This document shows positions 34,407-45,053 of a stretch of 64,000 nucleotides of DNA, in pieces. The DNA comes from Chlorophyllum brunneum (Eukaryota > Basidiomycota > Agaricomycetes > Agaricales > Agaricaceae), in the NCBI GenBank assembly GCA_963576785.1, contig OY756142.1:372001-436000 (forward strand), given 5' to 3'. Every line of letters starts with the position of its first letter. The first letter of the stretch is position 1. The translations under genes were made by a program, and so were the position numbers. The notes under the pieces were generated by a model. The model made no database searches, was not told where the DNA came from, and saw nothing but the letters and a program-made list of their open reading frames with translations.

Positions 34407-37347
34407 ATGCCTGCGCTACGTTCTAATCTCTCTCCAAGAGAGCCTATGCCTGATGGCAACGGGGAAATCTTTGGGAACACAACACGTGTTCTAGTCCCCT
34501 CCATCTTTGCAGCCTCTACAGCTCTGCCCCCTCCAGGCATCCTATTTCCTAGGATGCCAATTGCTCCTGGGCCCTTCATTCCCACCGATCAGGCCTACAG
34601 CAACACTATCCCCCCATCAGTCCTCAGCAGAAGACTGACCACACCTTCAACGCCTATGGTGTCCCTCTCTGGTGATGGAGAAAAAACAATCCATCGAACT
34701 TCTAAATGGGTAAGGCCAGATGGCGACTATTATTATGCGGGAAAGGACTGGGCAGACTAGGTCAAGGAAGAGTTGAAGCCCAAAGTCCAACACAAAGACG
34801 AGGAGTGAGAGGGTGCTCTAGAAGAATTCTATGATGATGCGGTAAGGGAAGTGGGCAAGATCTTAGAGTGGGTCAAGGCTTGCAGTACCTTTAACATGAG
34901 TGGCAATAAAGGCCTTGCTTTTGGATGGGCCTTTACGGAACTAACGGGGACCTTGATGAAGGCGGAATGGCTCAAGGTTGCTGTCGATGAGCAAAAGAAC
35001 AACCTCCATGGTTGGTTGGGGGTCAATTTCGGTAAGATCATTGTCCGTACTGAGGAAACCCCCCAGCCAGACATTTCTCCCCTTCACCGTGTGGCCCCCC
35101 AAAGCCCCACATGCAAACCTGACAATGTCCGCATGGAGGTCATTGAGCACATTGTCACCCCTGGTGTTGTTACTCATTCGGGTATCTCTGTTGATGATGC
35201 ACAAACCGGTGGCAATGAAGTCACTTGTTCGGGTATCTCTGACAATGACGTGCAGATGATCTCTGAGGCAGAATTCAAGACCATCATCAATAACAAGAAG
35301 CGTGGGGTCAGAAACCCAAAGGAGCGGCCACAAGAACCGCCAACACTGGGCCGAAGACGTCCAAAACCCCCACCCCTCCTACTGTGCCTGCCAAGGCCAC
35401 CAAAACTCTAGTGTCTCAGCCCAGTGCCAAGGACGCCAAAAAACCCCAGGAAGGAACGAAAACTTCCTATGCCACAGTTGCGGCCAAGAAGAGCAAGGAA
35501 GCCGCCTCCGCCACTACCTCCTCCACAAACACCCGGGACCCTCTCAAACTCTTAGAGTTTGCAAGCAAATTCCCAGAAATGTCTAACGAGAAGATAGTAG
35601 CAATGTATGATGCCACTTTCTCCTCTTTCTCCCCCGCGAGCAAGAAGCTGGCAAAAAAAACTGGTGCTATCCGTTCCACCTTGAATGGTCCGTTGCACAA
35701 GCAAGTGATCATCCCCCTTCTCACCGGGCCCAACATAACCAACTTTGGGGCCATTATCGACTCTCTCAATGCATGTCTCATAGCAGAGAAGTCCAAGATG
35801 AGGGTCATCGCTACCTTGCAGGGTAAGCTGGACCTTATAGTCCACACCTCGGAGGTGTTGACCCCCATGGAGCTAGACGTCATTAAGGCATGGCTCAAAG
35901 AAAAGTTCAGAGGTGTTACTATGGGCAATGTATCCCTCCCCAAATCCAAATTGTTCGTGAAAGTCACGGATGTCAGTTACATCATGCCCCAAGGACAGAT
36001 CCTCACCAAGGCCAACGTTGTCACCAGCATCCGGAACTCAATCCATTCCAATGCCATACAATTTACGATGCAACCAAGAGTGCAACGCAACTCCAAACAC
36101 TCAGACACCTGTACAGCGTGGTTTGAAATCTGGGACTCTAAGGTGGGGTCCAATATTGCGAAAATCGAGGATAAGTTCCTCAACATTTATGGAGGGCTTT
36201 TCCACATTAGGAGGACCAATACCAACCTAGGCATACCATTCTGCAGAAAATGCTGCAGATGGGGCTATCCCCTAATCTACTGCCAAGCAAGGCTTTTCAC
36301 CTGCACATACTGCAAGGGGCCACACTCCACTGCCAACTATTGATCATTCACCTACTGCTGTAAGGGCAACAACAAAGCAGAGCCGCCTGTCGTGGCCACC
36401 CCTGCTAGAGAACCATGCCCTCACAAGGCTACGTGCTCCCCCCAATTGGAGAATATCAATTACGATTCTTTCCTAACGAGGACCTTTTGTGCCATCACTG
36501 CAACAGTCAAATGGTACAAATGCAGTCACACATCCTGTATTGTTGTAATAACTTCGATCACCACTTCGGTGTTGACACGATCAAGACCTTCATCAACTTC
36601 TTGCATTGCAACCCCTCCGCATTCAGCTTCCCCCCGGAACCTGACTGCCCTCATATCCATGCCGGTTCAATCCCACCGTTACATCGTCATCAAGTCCAAA
36701 GGAGGTTTGGGTCTGCGCCTGCATATAATCCCTTTTCTTCTCTCTTTTTTTTTTTTCTTTTGCTATCCCAGTTATGGATTTCCAATTCATTTCTCTATTT
36801 TCCCTTTCCTTGCTCATCTACTATTTTATATAGTTTTCATTCAACTTCCATCTCTCCCATGGTGCCCGGGTAAATATCCGCCCACATGCTATGTACCGTT
36901 TGATGTTCCCCCTTGTGATTGTGAGTAGATAGTTTCTCTTCTATCGATTTCTCTCTCTCACTTTCTCTTTTTCCGAATTCCTTTCTTTCCCTTCTTCCGC
37001 TGAACATCGTAGGTACCAAACATCTCTCTAGTGTACGCACTAGATGTCAACGAGTCTCGTGGGGTTAGTTTACTTGTAGGTTACTTTCCCTTCTCCGAAC
37101 ATTCTGTATGTTCTGCCTTTGTATGTATGTACACGTGGACTGCGTTCGAGCACCGCTATATAAATAAAAAAAAAATAAAAAAAAGGCTACATGCTCCAAC
37201 TGTGGCAAGGATCACCTTGCTACTGACCAAAAGTGTCAATTCTGGAAGAAGCAATTCGACCACGATTGGCACGCCAACAAAGTGCTTGAATTAAGAGCCA
37301 ACAAAGGAGTTCCACCACCCCCTTCCTCACCATCCCTGGCTAGTTGA
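34407..37347 (+). pseudogene. LINE ORF1 (gag-like), broken
   Basis: Starts MPALRSNLSPREPMPDGNGE. In-frame TAGs lie near 34758 and 34806 and a frameshift near 35330. The frame 35384-36343 carries the gag-like core (LLEFASKFPEMSNEKIVAMY, LPKSKLFVKVTDVSY) and the first zinc knuckles (CRKCCRWGYPLIYC, CTYCKGPHSTANY). A nested LINE interrupts the ORF; beyond it the last knuckle resumes (CSNCGKDHLATDQKC) and the ORF ends at 37347. It binds the element RNA in functional relatives. Confidence 0.75.
36440..37183 (+). mobile_element. nested 5'-truncated LINE copy with target-site duplication
   Basis: The 3' end of ORF2 (CHHCNSQMVQMQSHILYC), a 3' UTR and an A-rich end (ATAAATAAAAAAAAAATAAAA) lie inside ORF1. 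AGGCTACGTGCTCC (36426-36439) and AGGCTACATGCTCC (37184-37197) flank it: a 14-bp duplication with one change, as made by target-primed reverse transcription. Confidence 0.85.
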
Positions 37348-37367
37348 AGCCAAACTAACCCCCCTCA

Positions 37368-40300
37368 ATGAATAACGTCCCTAACAATCAAGACAGGCCT
37401 CCTCGCTCACTCCTGAGTGAGTTGAAGGTCTGCTCTCACAACGTTGGAAGATTGTATGGAGTAATGGAAACAGTCCTCGTGTGTAGAGGTGACATCGACC
37501 TCCTCCTCATACAAGAGCCCCCATGGAGATTTCTCCATGACATTCCCTCATCTGTCTCTAATGACGGATCCCCCCTCGTAGAAGGCCCAGTTCACCCGGA
37601 CTGGACATTTCTCTCATATCCGATCATCACCGAAGAAGTCCTCCAAGTGGGATGCCGACAATACCCTTAACAGACGGTCAACATGGAACACTGCACCACT
37701 CTCTGAGTCCTTGCCTTTGCTCACAAGAGACTGAAGCAACTCCAACCCTCCATCAGAAGAGATTTAATCAAACATCGAGATCTCCTGTATATTTCCCTAT
37801 ATGTAGGAGGAGAAAAACTACTGCTGCTAAACGTCTACAATGACAGCCATAATACTGCACTCCACTTCCTCGAGGAGCACCTCTTCAACCTCCCACCCTT
37901 TCTATTAATGGGGGGAGATATTAATATCCAATCTGAGTTATGGGACCCTTCAATGGATCAACATCCGGTGAGTGCGGACCATCTCCTTATGATCACCGAA
38001 GCTCTCAATCTTGTGAGGACGACTCCATCTGCGGCCATACCAACTCATTATGCCTCGGACCCTAATCTACCAGACACGGTCATTGACCTGTTGTTTGTTT
38101 TGGGAATGTTACCATATATTCCCACCCACACTATCCAGGAAGGCGATTGGTACAATTTGGACCACACCCCCCTCCTAATTAGGATTCCTATTCCGCAAAT
38201 GGATATTGTCATTGAAAGATTGACAATCCCCAAAGACTCGGATAAAGAAACCAGGTTCCTGACGAACATAGTGGAAGGAATCAACAACAAGAACTGGCCA
38301 ATGAATGATGCGGAAGAGCTGGAGAGAGCTGTTGCTAAATTGGAAGTTTTATTTGACAGATCCTGGAATCGCAATGCAAAGAAGACCAAGATCACCACTA
38401 GATCCAAGACCTGGTGGAACGAGGAGTGCTCTACTGCACTCGCTACACACCGCGCAGACCACAAGAACAAGCACAAATGGAATACTTTTTGCAAGACCAT
38501 GAAGAGGATGAAAAGAGCATATTTCGACAAGAAAATCCAAGAAATCTCAGTCGACTGAAAACATCCGTGGGATCTGATACCATGGGTCAAAGAACGTGCG
38601 CTCCTGGCTATGGAAGCTATACATTATAACGGCCGACCTTGTCTTACTATGGACAACTTATGGACGGCTCTCGACCAACACTATAACGCTGCCCATGATA
38701 GACCAGTTAATGCAGCGGTATTAGACGAACTTCCTCCACCAAATAGGATGGAGAATAGAACTTGGGTGAATTTCTCTCTCCTCGAGATGATGGAATCACT
38801 CAAGGATACCTTGAATTCTTCTGCCCCCAGTCCCGACCACATTTCCTGGTCCCATCTCAAGCAGATCATCGCCAATGACACATGCACCGATCTCTTCCTC
38901 AAAATCAGCAGTGCATGTCTAACTATCAGACATTGGCCTGCACATTTCAAAAAGTCAATGTCGGTAATCATCTCCAAACCCAACAAACCCAACTACTCCA
39001 CTCCGAAGGCATTCAGACCGATCGTCCTCCTCAATACACTTGGCAAGTTGATAGAAAAGATGCTTGCTAAACAACTACAATTCGAGGCAGTGAAATTCAA
39101 AGTTCTCCACCCTCACCAACTGGGAGCCATCCACCAACGATCTACTGAAGATGCAGGACTCTTTCTGATGCACATCATCTGGGAAGCTTGGATGAAAAAG
39201 AAGAAGACATTGGTACTTGCATTCAATATTGCCCAATTCTTCCCCTCTCCCAATCACAATTTCCTCATCGACATACTGGGTCGGCAGGGATTTCCCCCGC
39301 AAATCGCAGTGTTCTTCAACAACTACCTTAAAGAACACTACACAACCTACCGGTGGAATAACGAAGTCTCCCCCAAATATGATGCAGTGGTGGGAGTGGG
39401 TCAAGGCTCTGCCCTCAGCCCCATTCTTTCTGCCTTATATCTCGCCCCCCTCCTTCACATATTCGACACCCACATGGAGGAACACCGGGACAGATGGGAC
39501 TTTGATGTCCTATCTTTTGTAGATGATGGCACCTTTGTCACGCAATCCCTGTCCCTTGAATGGAACATCGAAATCCTACAACACATGTACTGCGAAATGG
39601 AGCAGCTCATGAACGAATTCGGCCTAGAAATTGAACACAGCAAGTTCAAAGTCTTTCACTTCATGCATGTAAGACAGAACTCCAATCCCTCTATCGATTT
39701 GGGATCACCACTGTTCACTGGCTTAAACCAAAAATCTATTGGCATTATCTCGGGTTCTACTTCGACCGGATGTTGACCTTCAAGGAACACGTTCGATTCT
39801 ACTCTGCCAAGGCAATATCAATGGTCAAGGCAATGAAAATGCTAGGGAACTCCATAAGAGGTCTGTCCCCTGGCAATAAAAGATTATTATACTGTTCATG
39901 TGTTGTACCAGTGGCAACATACAGATACCGACTTTGGTTTCATGACAAGTCATGGACTAGAGGAACTTGTGAAATTCTCAACAAAATGCAGTGAAGCACG
40001 GCCCTCTGGATTACCGGGGCCTTCCGGACTTCTCCCACCAGCGGCGTAGAGTCCCTCGTAGGGCTCATGCCCATAAAACTCCACCTCCAAAAGTTGGCCA
40101 AATGACAAACATCGAGGCTTCATACGTTGGATGATGAACATGCATTGGCAAGATTGATGAAAGAATTTCATTCTTCCCCACACCACCTTCACATCAAGAA
40201 TTTCACGGAGATTCAGAAGAAGAAGACACTTGGAGCTGTGATGGATATTTTGCGCCCTACCCCCGAGACTCAGTATATAGAACATTTTAACTCCGTCTCT

Positions 40301-41354
40301 AAATCTCTCTGGCCCAGACGTAGGTTACTTGACTGTTTCTCTACTAATGTATCTTTCATAGGATTTAACTGGGACAGCCCTCACCTCTCGAAGACACTTT
40401 GGGACAATGTAATGATGAATGTGACAATGGACTTCAAGTCCATTATTATCGGCATGGATGGCTTGGTCCACCCCAACCCCAATCCACTTGCTAGCCAGTT
40501 CACGGTGGCAGCCACTATTCGACACCTAGACAGCGGGAGCTCTATCATGAAGAGGCTTGGAGGAACTACGTCGATAGACACTGAACTGGTTGCACAGTAC
40601 TTAGGAATCACCAAGGTACTCACAACCACAGAATACGACCAGGTTGAACACATTCACGTGTTCACCGACTCCCTCGCAACCTCTCGGCTCCTACTCAATT
40701 GCTCGCCGCACTCCTGCCAGCGACAATCCATCCTCACATTGAAGGCACTTATGACTTGGTTCTGCAAGTCGGACCAACACCGTCTTTCATTTTATCATAT
40801 GCTGTCGAAGTGCAAATATGGTATACAAAAACCCATGCACAATTGGATTCAGACAGTTGCCTGGCCTAACCGGGGTCGAAATCACCGGGTCCCTAACTCC
40901 ACAGACTTCCTGTGCAAGAAGTCCGCTGAACAAGCAATCCATACATGGCAGGCCATGTTTGGATTCAAAAAATACAGCGGTAGCTCCTTCCTTCACCTCC
41001 TGGTACGAGCGAATGGGGCCTCCGTTCTACCGTCGCACATCAAGTCTGGTCCCTGGATACGAGAATGCAGTCACCAGCCTCAGCTCTTTGCAAGAGCGTA
41101 TCACGCCATCCTATGCCATGTCCCAATCGGAGAGTATTGACTTCGATTCTTCCCCAATGAGGACCTATCATGTCACCACTGTAGCAATCAAATGGTACAG
41201 ACTAGGTCACACATCCTCTATTGTTGCAACAGCTTCGATCATCACTTTGGCATTGACACCATCAAGACTTTCATTAATTTCTTGCATTGTAACCCTACCG
41301 CGTTCAGCTTCCCTCCAGAACCTGACCACTCTCATATCCGCACCGGGTCAATAC
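37368..41354 (+). pseudogene. LINE ORF2 (endonuclease, RT, RNase H), broken
   Basis: Endonuclease: VCSHNVGRLYGVMETVL, DIDLLLIQEPPW, LLMGGDINIQSELWD and NLDHTPLLI. Reverse transcriptase: FRPIVLLNTLGKLIEKMLAK, AFNIAQFFPSPNHNF, GVGQGSALSPILSALYL, SFVDDGTF. RNase H: IIIGMDGLVH, STSIDTELVAQ-like segment and HVFTDSLATS. Frameshifts lie near 37665, 38560 and 39770. In AFNIAQFFPS the first catalytic Asp (normally DIAQFF) reads Asn. ORF2 is cut at 41354 within its C-terminal domain. Confidence 0.85.
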
Positions 41355-41355
41355 C

Positions 41356-43605
41356 ATGTATAATTCGCAACATACGCAGACAATGCAGAAGGCTGCAGGA
41401 GGCTTCTTTGAGGGAGCGCAGGGGTTTATGGTGAAAGATTCGCGCTTGGTTTACAATGCTCACAACACTGACAACTGTGAGTCCAACTTCGCCTGATCAT
41501 ACTTGTGAATCTCCTGTTGATTCAATGCAAAAAAACAGTCATGGACAAGCTTGCCACCCATACGATCGAGGGCGCGGAATTCGACTCTTCCAAGCGCTTT
41601 CCACCTCCTCAATGCCATCCCGGAACGCGCAAGAACATCATCAACCGAATCCGATCCTGGCTTCAGGATCCGTGTCGTACAAGGAGAATGCTGTGGCTTG
41701 TCGGTTCCGCCGGAGTGGGCAAGTCTGCGATAATGCAGACTCTCGCTGAGATCGAAGCTGAATCCCTGCTTCTTGTTACACTCTTTTTCTCTGCACTCAA
41801 TGGGCGCGATGACCCTACCAAAGTCGTCATCACCCTTGCCTATCAAATCGCCGCCCAATGCCTCCCATACCGCGATTTCGTTCGCGAAAAGATGGCAAAT
41901 AACCCAAAGCTACCCCAGAAATCGATCACTGCACAGTTCAAGGAGCTCATCGTCGAGCCATTCGCTCATAAATGCATCTATAGGGAGGGTCCTCCACTCC
42001 TGATGATACTCGATGGTCTTGATGAATGCAAGGGTGCACGGGAGCAGTGTACAATTCTTGGGCTCATATCATTCTTCACTATTACCTACCCGACTGCTCC
42101 TCTTCTCTGGGTGGTTTCCAGTCGTCCGGAGGCCCACATCACGGTGTTTCTTTCGCGTTCCAAGGTAGCACCAAGCTATGACAAGGAAGAGGTTTTCGTG
42201 GATTCCACTGAAGCCTGCCAGGACGTTGAGCGTTTCCTTCGTGCTGGATTCGAGAGGATTCGGAAGGCATATCCAGTCACAGCCCTCTATCCCCGGTGGC
42301 CTCTCGAGAAGGATTTCACGAAGGTTGCTGCGGCAGGCCTAGGACTGTTCGCGTATGCAACTACGGTCATACGATTTGTTGAAGATCCAGTACACCGAAA
42401 ACCGATAACTCAATTCCAAAAGGTTTTAGACGTGGTTGACAAGGTTCCTTGCGCGGACGGTCAAGTGATGGCTCAGCTGGATGCACTCTATGAATACATA
42501 CTCTCTCAGGTACCCGCTGATACACTGCCCGACACGAAGGAGATTTTGTCCTACAAAATTTATCCGCCGGACTTCATACGTTGGGATCTATTTTTCGTCA
42601 CTTGCAACTGGCTGGGGATGACTCCAGATGTTGTTTTTAGCGCGCTTGAATGGCTCCATTCAGTCCTCGACGTTCCCCCGCCTGACAAGGCTGAACAGAA
42701 GAAAGTCTCTTTTCATCACAAATCGTTCGAGGATTACCTTCGTAACGCTAAAAAATCGGGCATGCCTTCCCGGGCCGAGGAAGAGGAGCGAAACATACAA
42801 CGAGCACTGAGGATTCTGAAGGACGTGCCCAGACGTAAGTCCGAACCCAATTGGGGCTCGGGGTCCCCACCGAGCAATCGCTGGCGTAGACGAGGCTCCT
42901 AGTTCAGACCCTGCGGCCCACATTGCTCCCCACTGGCCACAACACCAATCATCGGCAGGAATCCAGCGCCGCCTCTACGGCACGGCATCGAGTGGCCTGA
43001 GCTTACTCCCTCTGAAGTCATTGGACGACTTTTCACTCTCTGATGTTGTTCACGCTCTAGAGGCGACGAACCCGTACTGGATAGGCGGTAACCTGTTGAG
43101 GGTCTGTTTTGTGAGAACATTATTATTCACTCTCGCTCCCAGGTTAAGTCAGCTTATACGGATGTTGGTGATCTAGGATGACGATTCTGCAGTCATGCTT
43201 CAACTCAGAGAACACGGAGTCATTCACGACGTACCGCTCAGATTGTTCAACCTCGACGGGATCAGATTTCACGAGCCATACGGTCAACCTCCTGTTGGTA
43301 CAATTAACACTACCGGGTTGATGTAAGGTCACTGATGAGAACTTTGCATACAGTGTCCCCACGACAAAGCGAGGTGTAGAGATCGAGGAGTAGAGTGCCC
43401 CCCAGTAGTTTACTTGGGCTATCAGCTGGAACAGCGCCTCCTTTTAGACTTGAAGCAGGCAAAAACATGCCCGTCAGATGAACTTGTTAGGATTTTTTAC
43501 GGAAACCAGCGTCGTTCCGCATGGTTACAACTTAGGAGTATTGTGCTCAATGGTGAAAAAGGATGGATATATTACACCCTCTACGACCTTCAGCCACCAT
43601 CTTGA
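41356..43605 (+). CDS. NACHT (NLR-like STAND) protein, copy D, full open frame
   Basis: Five exons join in frame: 41356-41476, 41539-42834, 42908-43110, 43177-43322 and 43380-43605, giving about 663 residues. Order: N-terminal motif MYNSQHTQTMQKAAGGFFEG; GAEFDSSKRFPPPQCHPGTR; NACHT with Walker A GSAGVGKSA, Walker B LLMILDGLDECKG and sensor-like VSSRPEAHITVFL; winged-helix/helical region with FLRAGFERIRKAYP and VSFHHKSFEDYLRN; SLSDVVHALEATNPYW; LQLREHGV; and a C-terminal exon with DELVRIFYGNQRR, AWLQLRSIVLNG and KGWIYYTLYD. No WD40, ankyrin or TPR repeats are visible. NLR-like NACHT proteins act in fungal non-self recognition; a role here is inferred. Its own 5' leader is missing: a truncated LINE touches the ATG, so its promoter must lie in LINE sequence if it is expressed. 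Confidence 0.82.
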
Positions 43606-43739
43606 TGTCGTCGGCTTCGGTCCTTTTGCGCACTTACTACTGGCTTGATGCCTGCCTGCCTTGTATTCACGACATAGTTCACATGAGTCCAACTGTAAAC
43701 GTGCTGGCCAAGCACCAATATTCACGAATATACACTGAA

Positions 43740-44615
43740 GGAACGCATCAAAACTCGAGGTCCACATCCTCATGGAACTCACAAGGCTCCCTCCCAATTG
43801 AAATAACCCCCACCCAACCTCGATTTCCTCACCTCCTCCTTCTCTACACCTTCACACCTCCCACACTCACATCCCATCTTCACCCTCATCACGAAGGGTT
43901 GTCATCGGGCAGCGCAGGTAGGATTTGTAGCAGGCGTCGGCAGTATCTATGAAGATATTAGCTATTAATATGCGCAGAAAGAGGAACCGGAATGGATTCA
44001 CGTGGAAATCTTTGGTCCACTGAGACGGTAAGATCAGGTAGACCTGGTCGAAACGTCGCGTCGCAGTGATCAAGTGCAACACATGTGGGAAGCCCAGGTA
44101 GTGATGGAAATTTCGTTCCTCATGCACTCTGTGCTACTCATCACGTATATATTCTTGATCGCCACGACGACCTTGGATCCAAGTGGTCGATGGATGGACC
44201 GGTAGTGCGCTGAGGCGGGGAGGGATAGCCGCTCCAGAGAATCTGCGGACACGCAGTTGTTGCCATTGTTATCATTGTATTCGGTGGCTTCGTCCTCGTC
44301 GGAGTAGCCCTCTTCGTGACTCTTCGTAGCCAACCGCCTGAAATATCTGTTGATCCTGCTTCATTCGCTCATGCCCTCGTTCTAGTCGATGTCACGTTTT
44401 GTTGGATATGTTATTGCAGTAAGAGATGAGGGAGAGGACGCGGGAGGTGGTCGCGGTATTGTTGGAAATATGGGAACAATTGAACCTTCAATTGGGTCAT
44501 TGGGAGATGGTAAATGATTGTTGGGTGCCAACCAATCTGGGTGCAGCGGTAAGTGTCCATATGCCACCACATCTGGCTTGAGCTCAGACGCGTGAAGCCA
44601 TTGGATCCAATGCAT
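43740..44615 (-). pseudogene. CDC7 relic D (antisense, internally deleted)
   Basis: On the minus strand it begins with the CDC7 N-terminus (PSPNDPIEGSIVP, YPTKRDID, SHEEGYSDEDEATEY, GSKVVVAIKNIYV, KSYLRCPMTTLRD) and then jumps at about 43898 to the very end of the CDC7 tail (43740-43895). The deletion removes the catalytic loop to the C-lobe. Several frameshifts. It is tail-to-tail with copy D. Confidence 0.85.
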
Positions 44616-45053
44616 GGTATTTCACCATTTCTCGTTATTTTTCCTTTTGTGCCATCTAATTAGTCGTTCCGGTTGTCCTCAACGCTATCAAGAGGAACCC
44701 GAAGCTGCACTATCCTCTCTTCGCACTTTTTCGCTTTCGACGGAAAAGTATGGGCAGAGTTTGGATATCTTGCTGGAGGAGACGACATCTTGGCAAATGG
44801 GTCTTTCCCCCGCATGGGCTGTGCATCCCACAACACTCCATCGTCATAATAATAGCTTCACACTGGCAGATAAATCAGTGTGGGTGATGAATGCTCCTAA
44901 CAGTCTCTCTTAACTGACAGTACACAACAATTTGGTAACTACTGCACCCTGATCTCATTCACTACGAGCTTCCTTTGGGCATCCGACTACTGGTAAGTGC
45001 ATTTTCAGTCACTCCCTTGGCACTCACGCACAAGCAGATACGTATAATTCACA
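44616..45053. other. spacer upstream of NACHT copy E
   Basis: The last 50 bases resemble the leader of copies A and B (CTTGGCACTCACGCACAAGCAG). The rest is unassigned; the frame 44614-44913 (+) has no recognisable motif. Confidence 0.4.

Larger units (their letters stand above)
34321..41354 (+). mobile_element. Tad-clade LINE (non-LTR retrotransposon), 3' end missing
   Basis: Two-ORF element: ORF1 with zinc knuckles, then ORF2 with endonuclease, reverse transcriptase and RNase H, the order of the Tad clade. It contains a second, 5'-truncated LINE copy (36440-37183). The end of ORF2, the 3' UTR and the poly-A are absent: at 41355 the sequence switches directly to the start codon of NACHT copy D. 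Stops and frameshifts show it is inactive. Confidence 0.85.
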
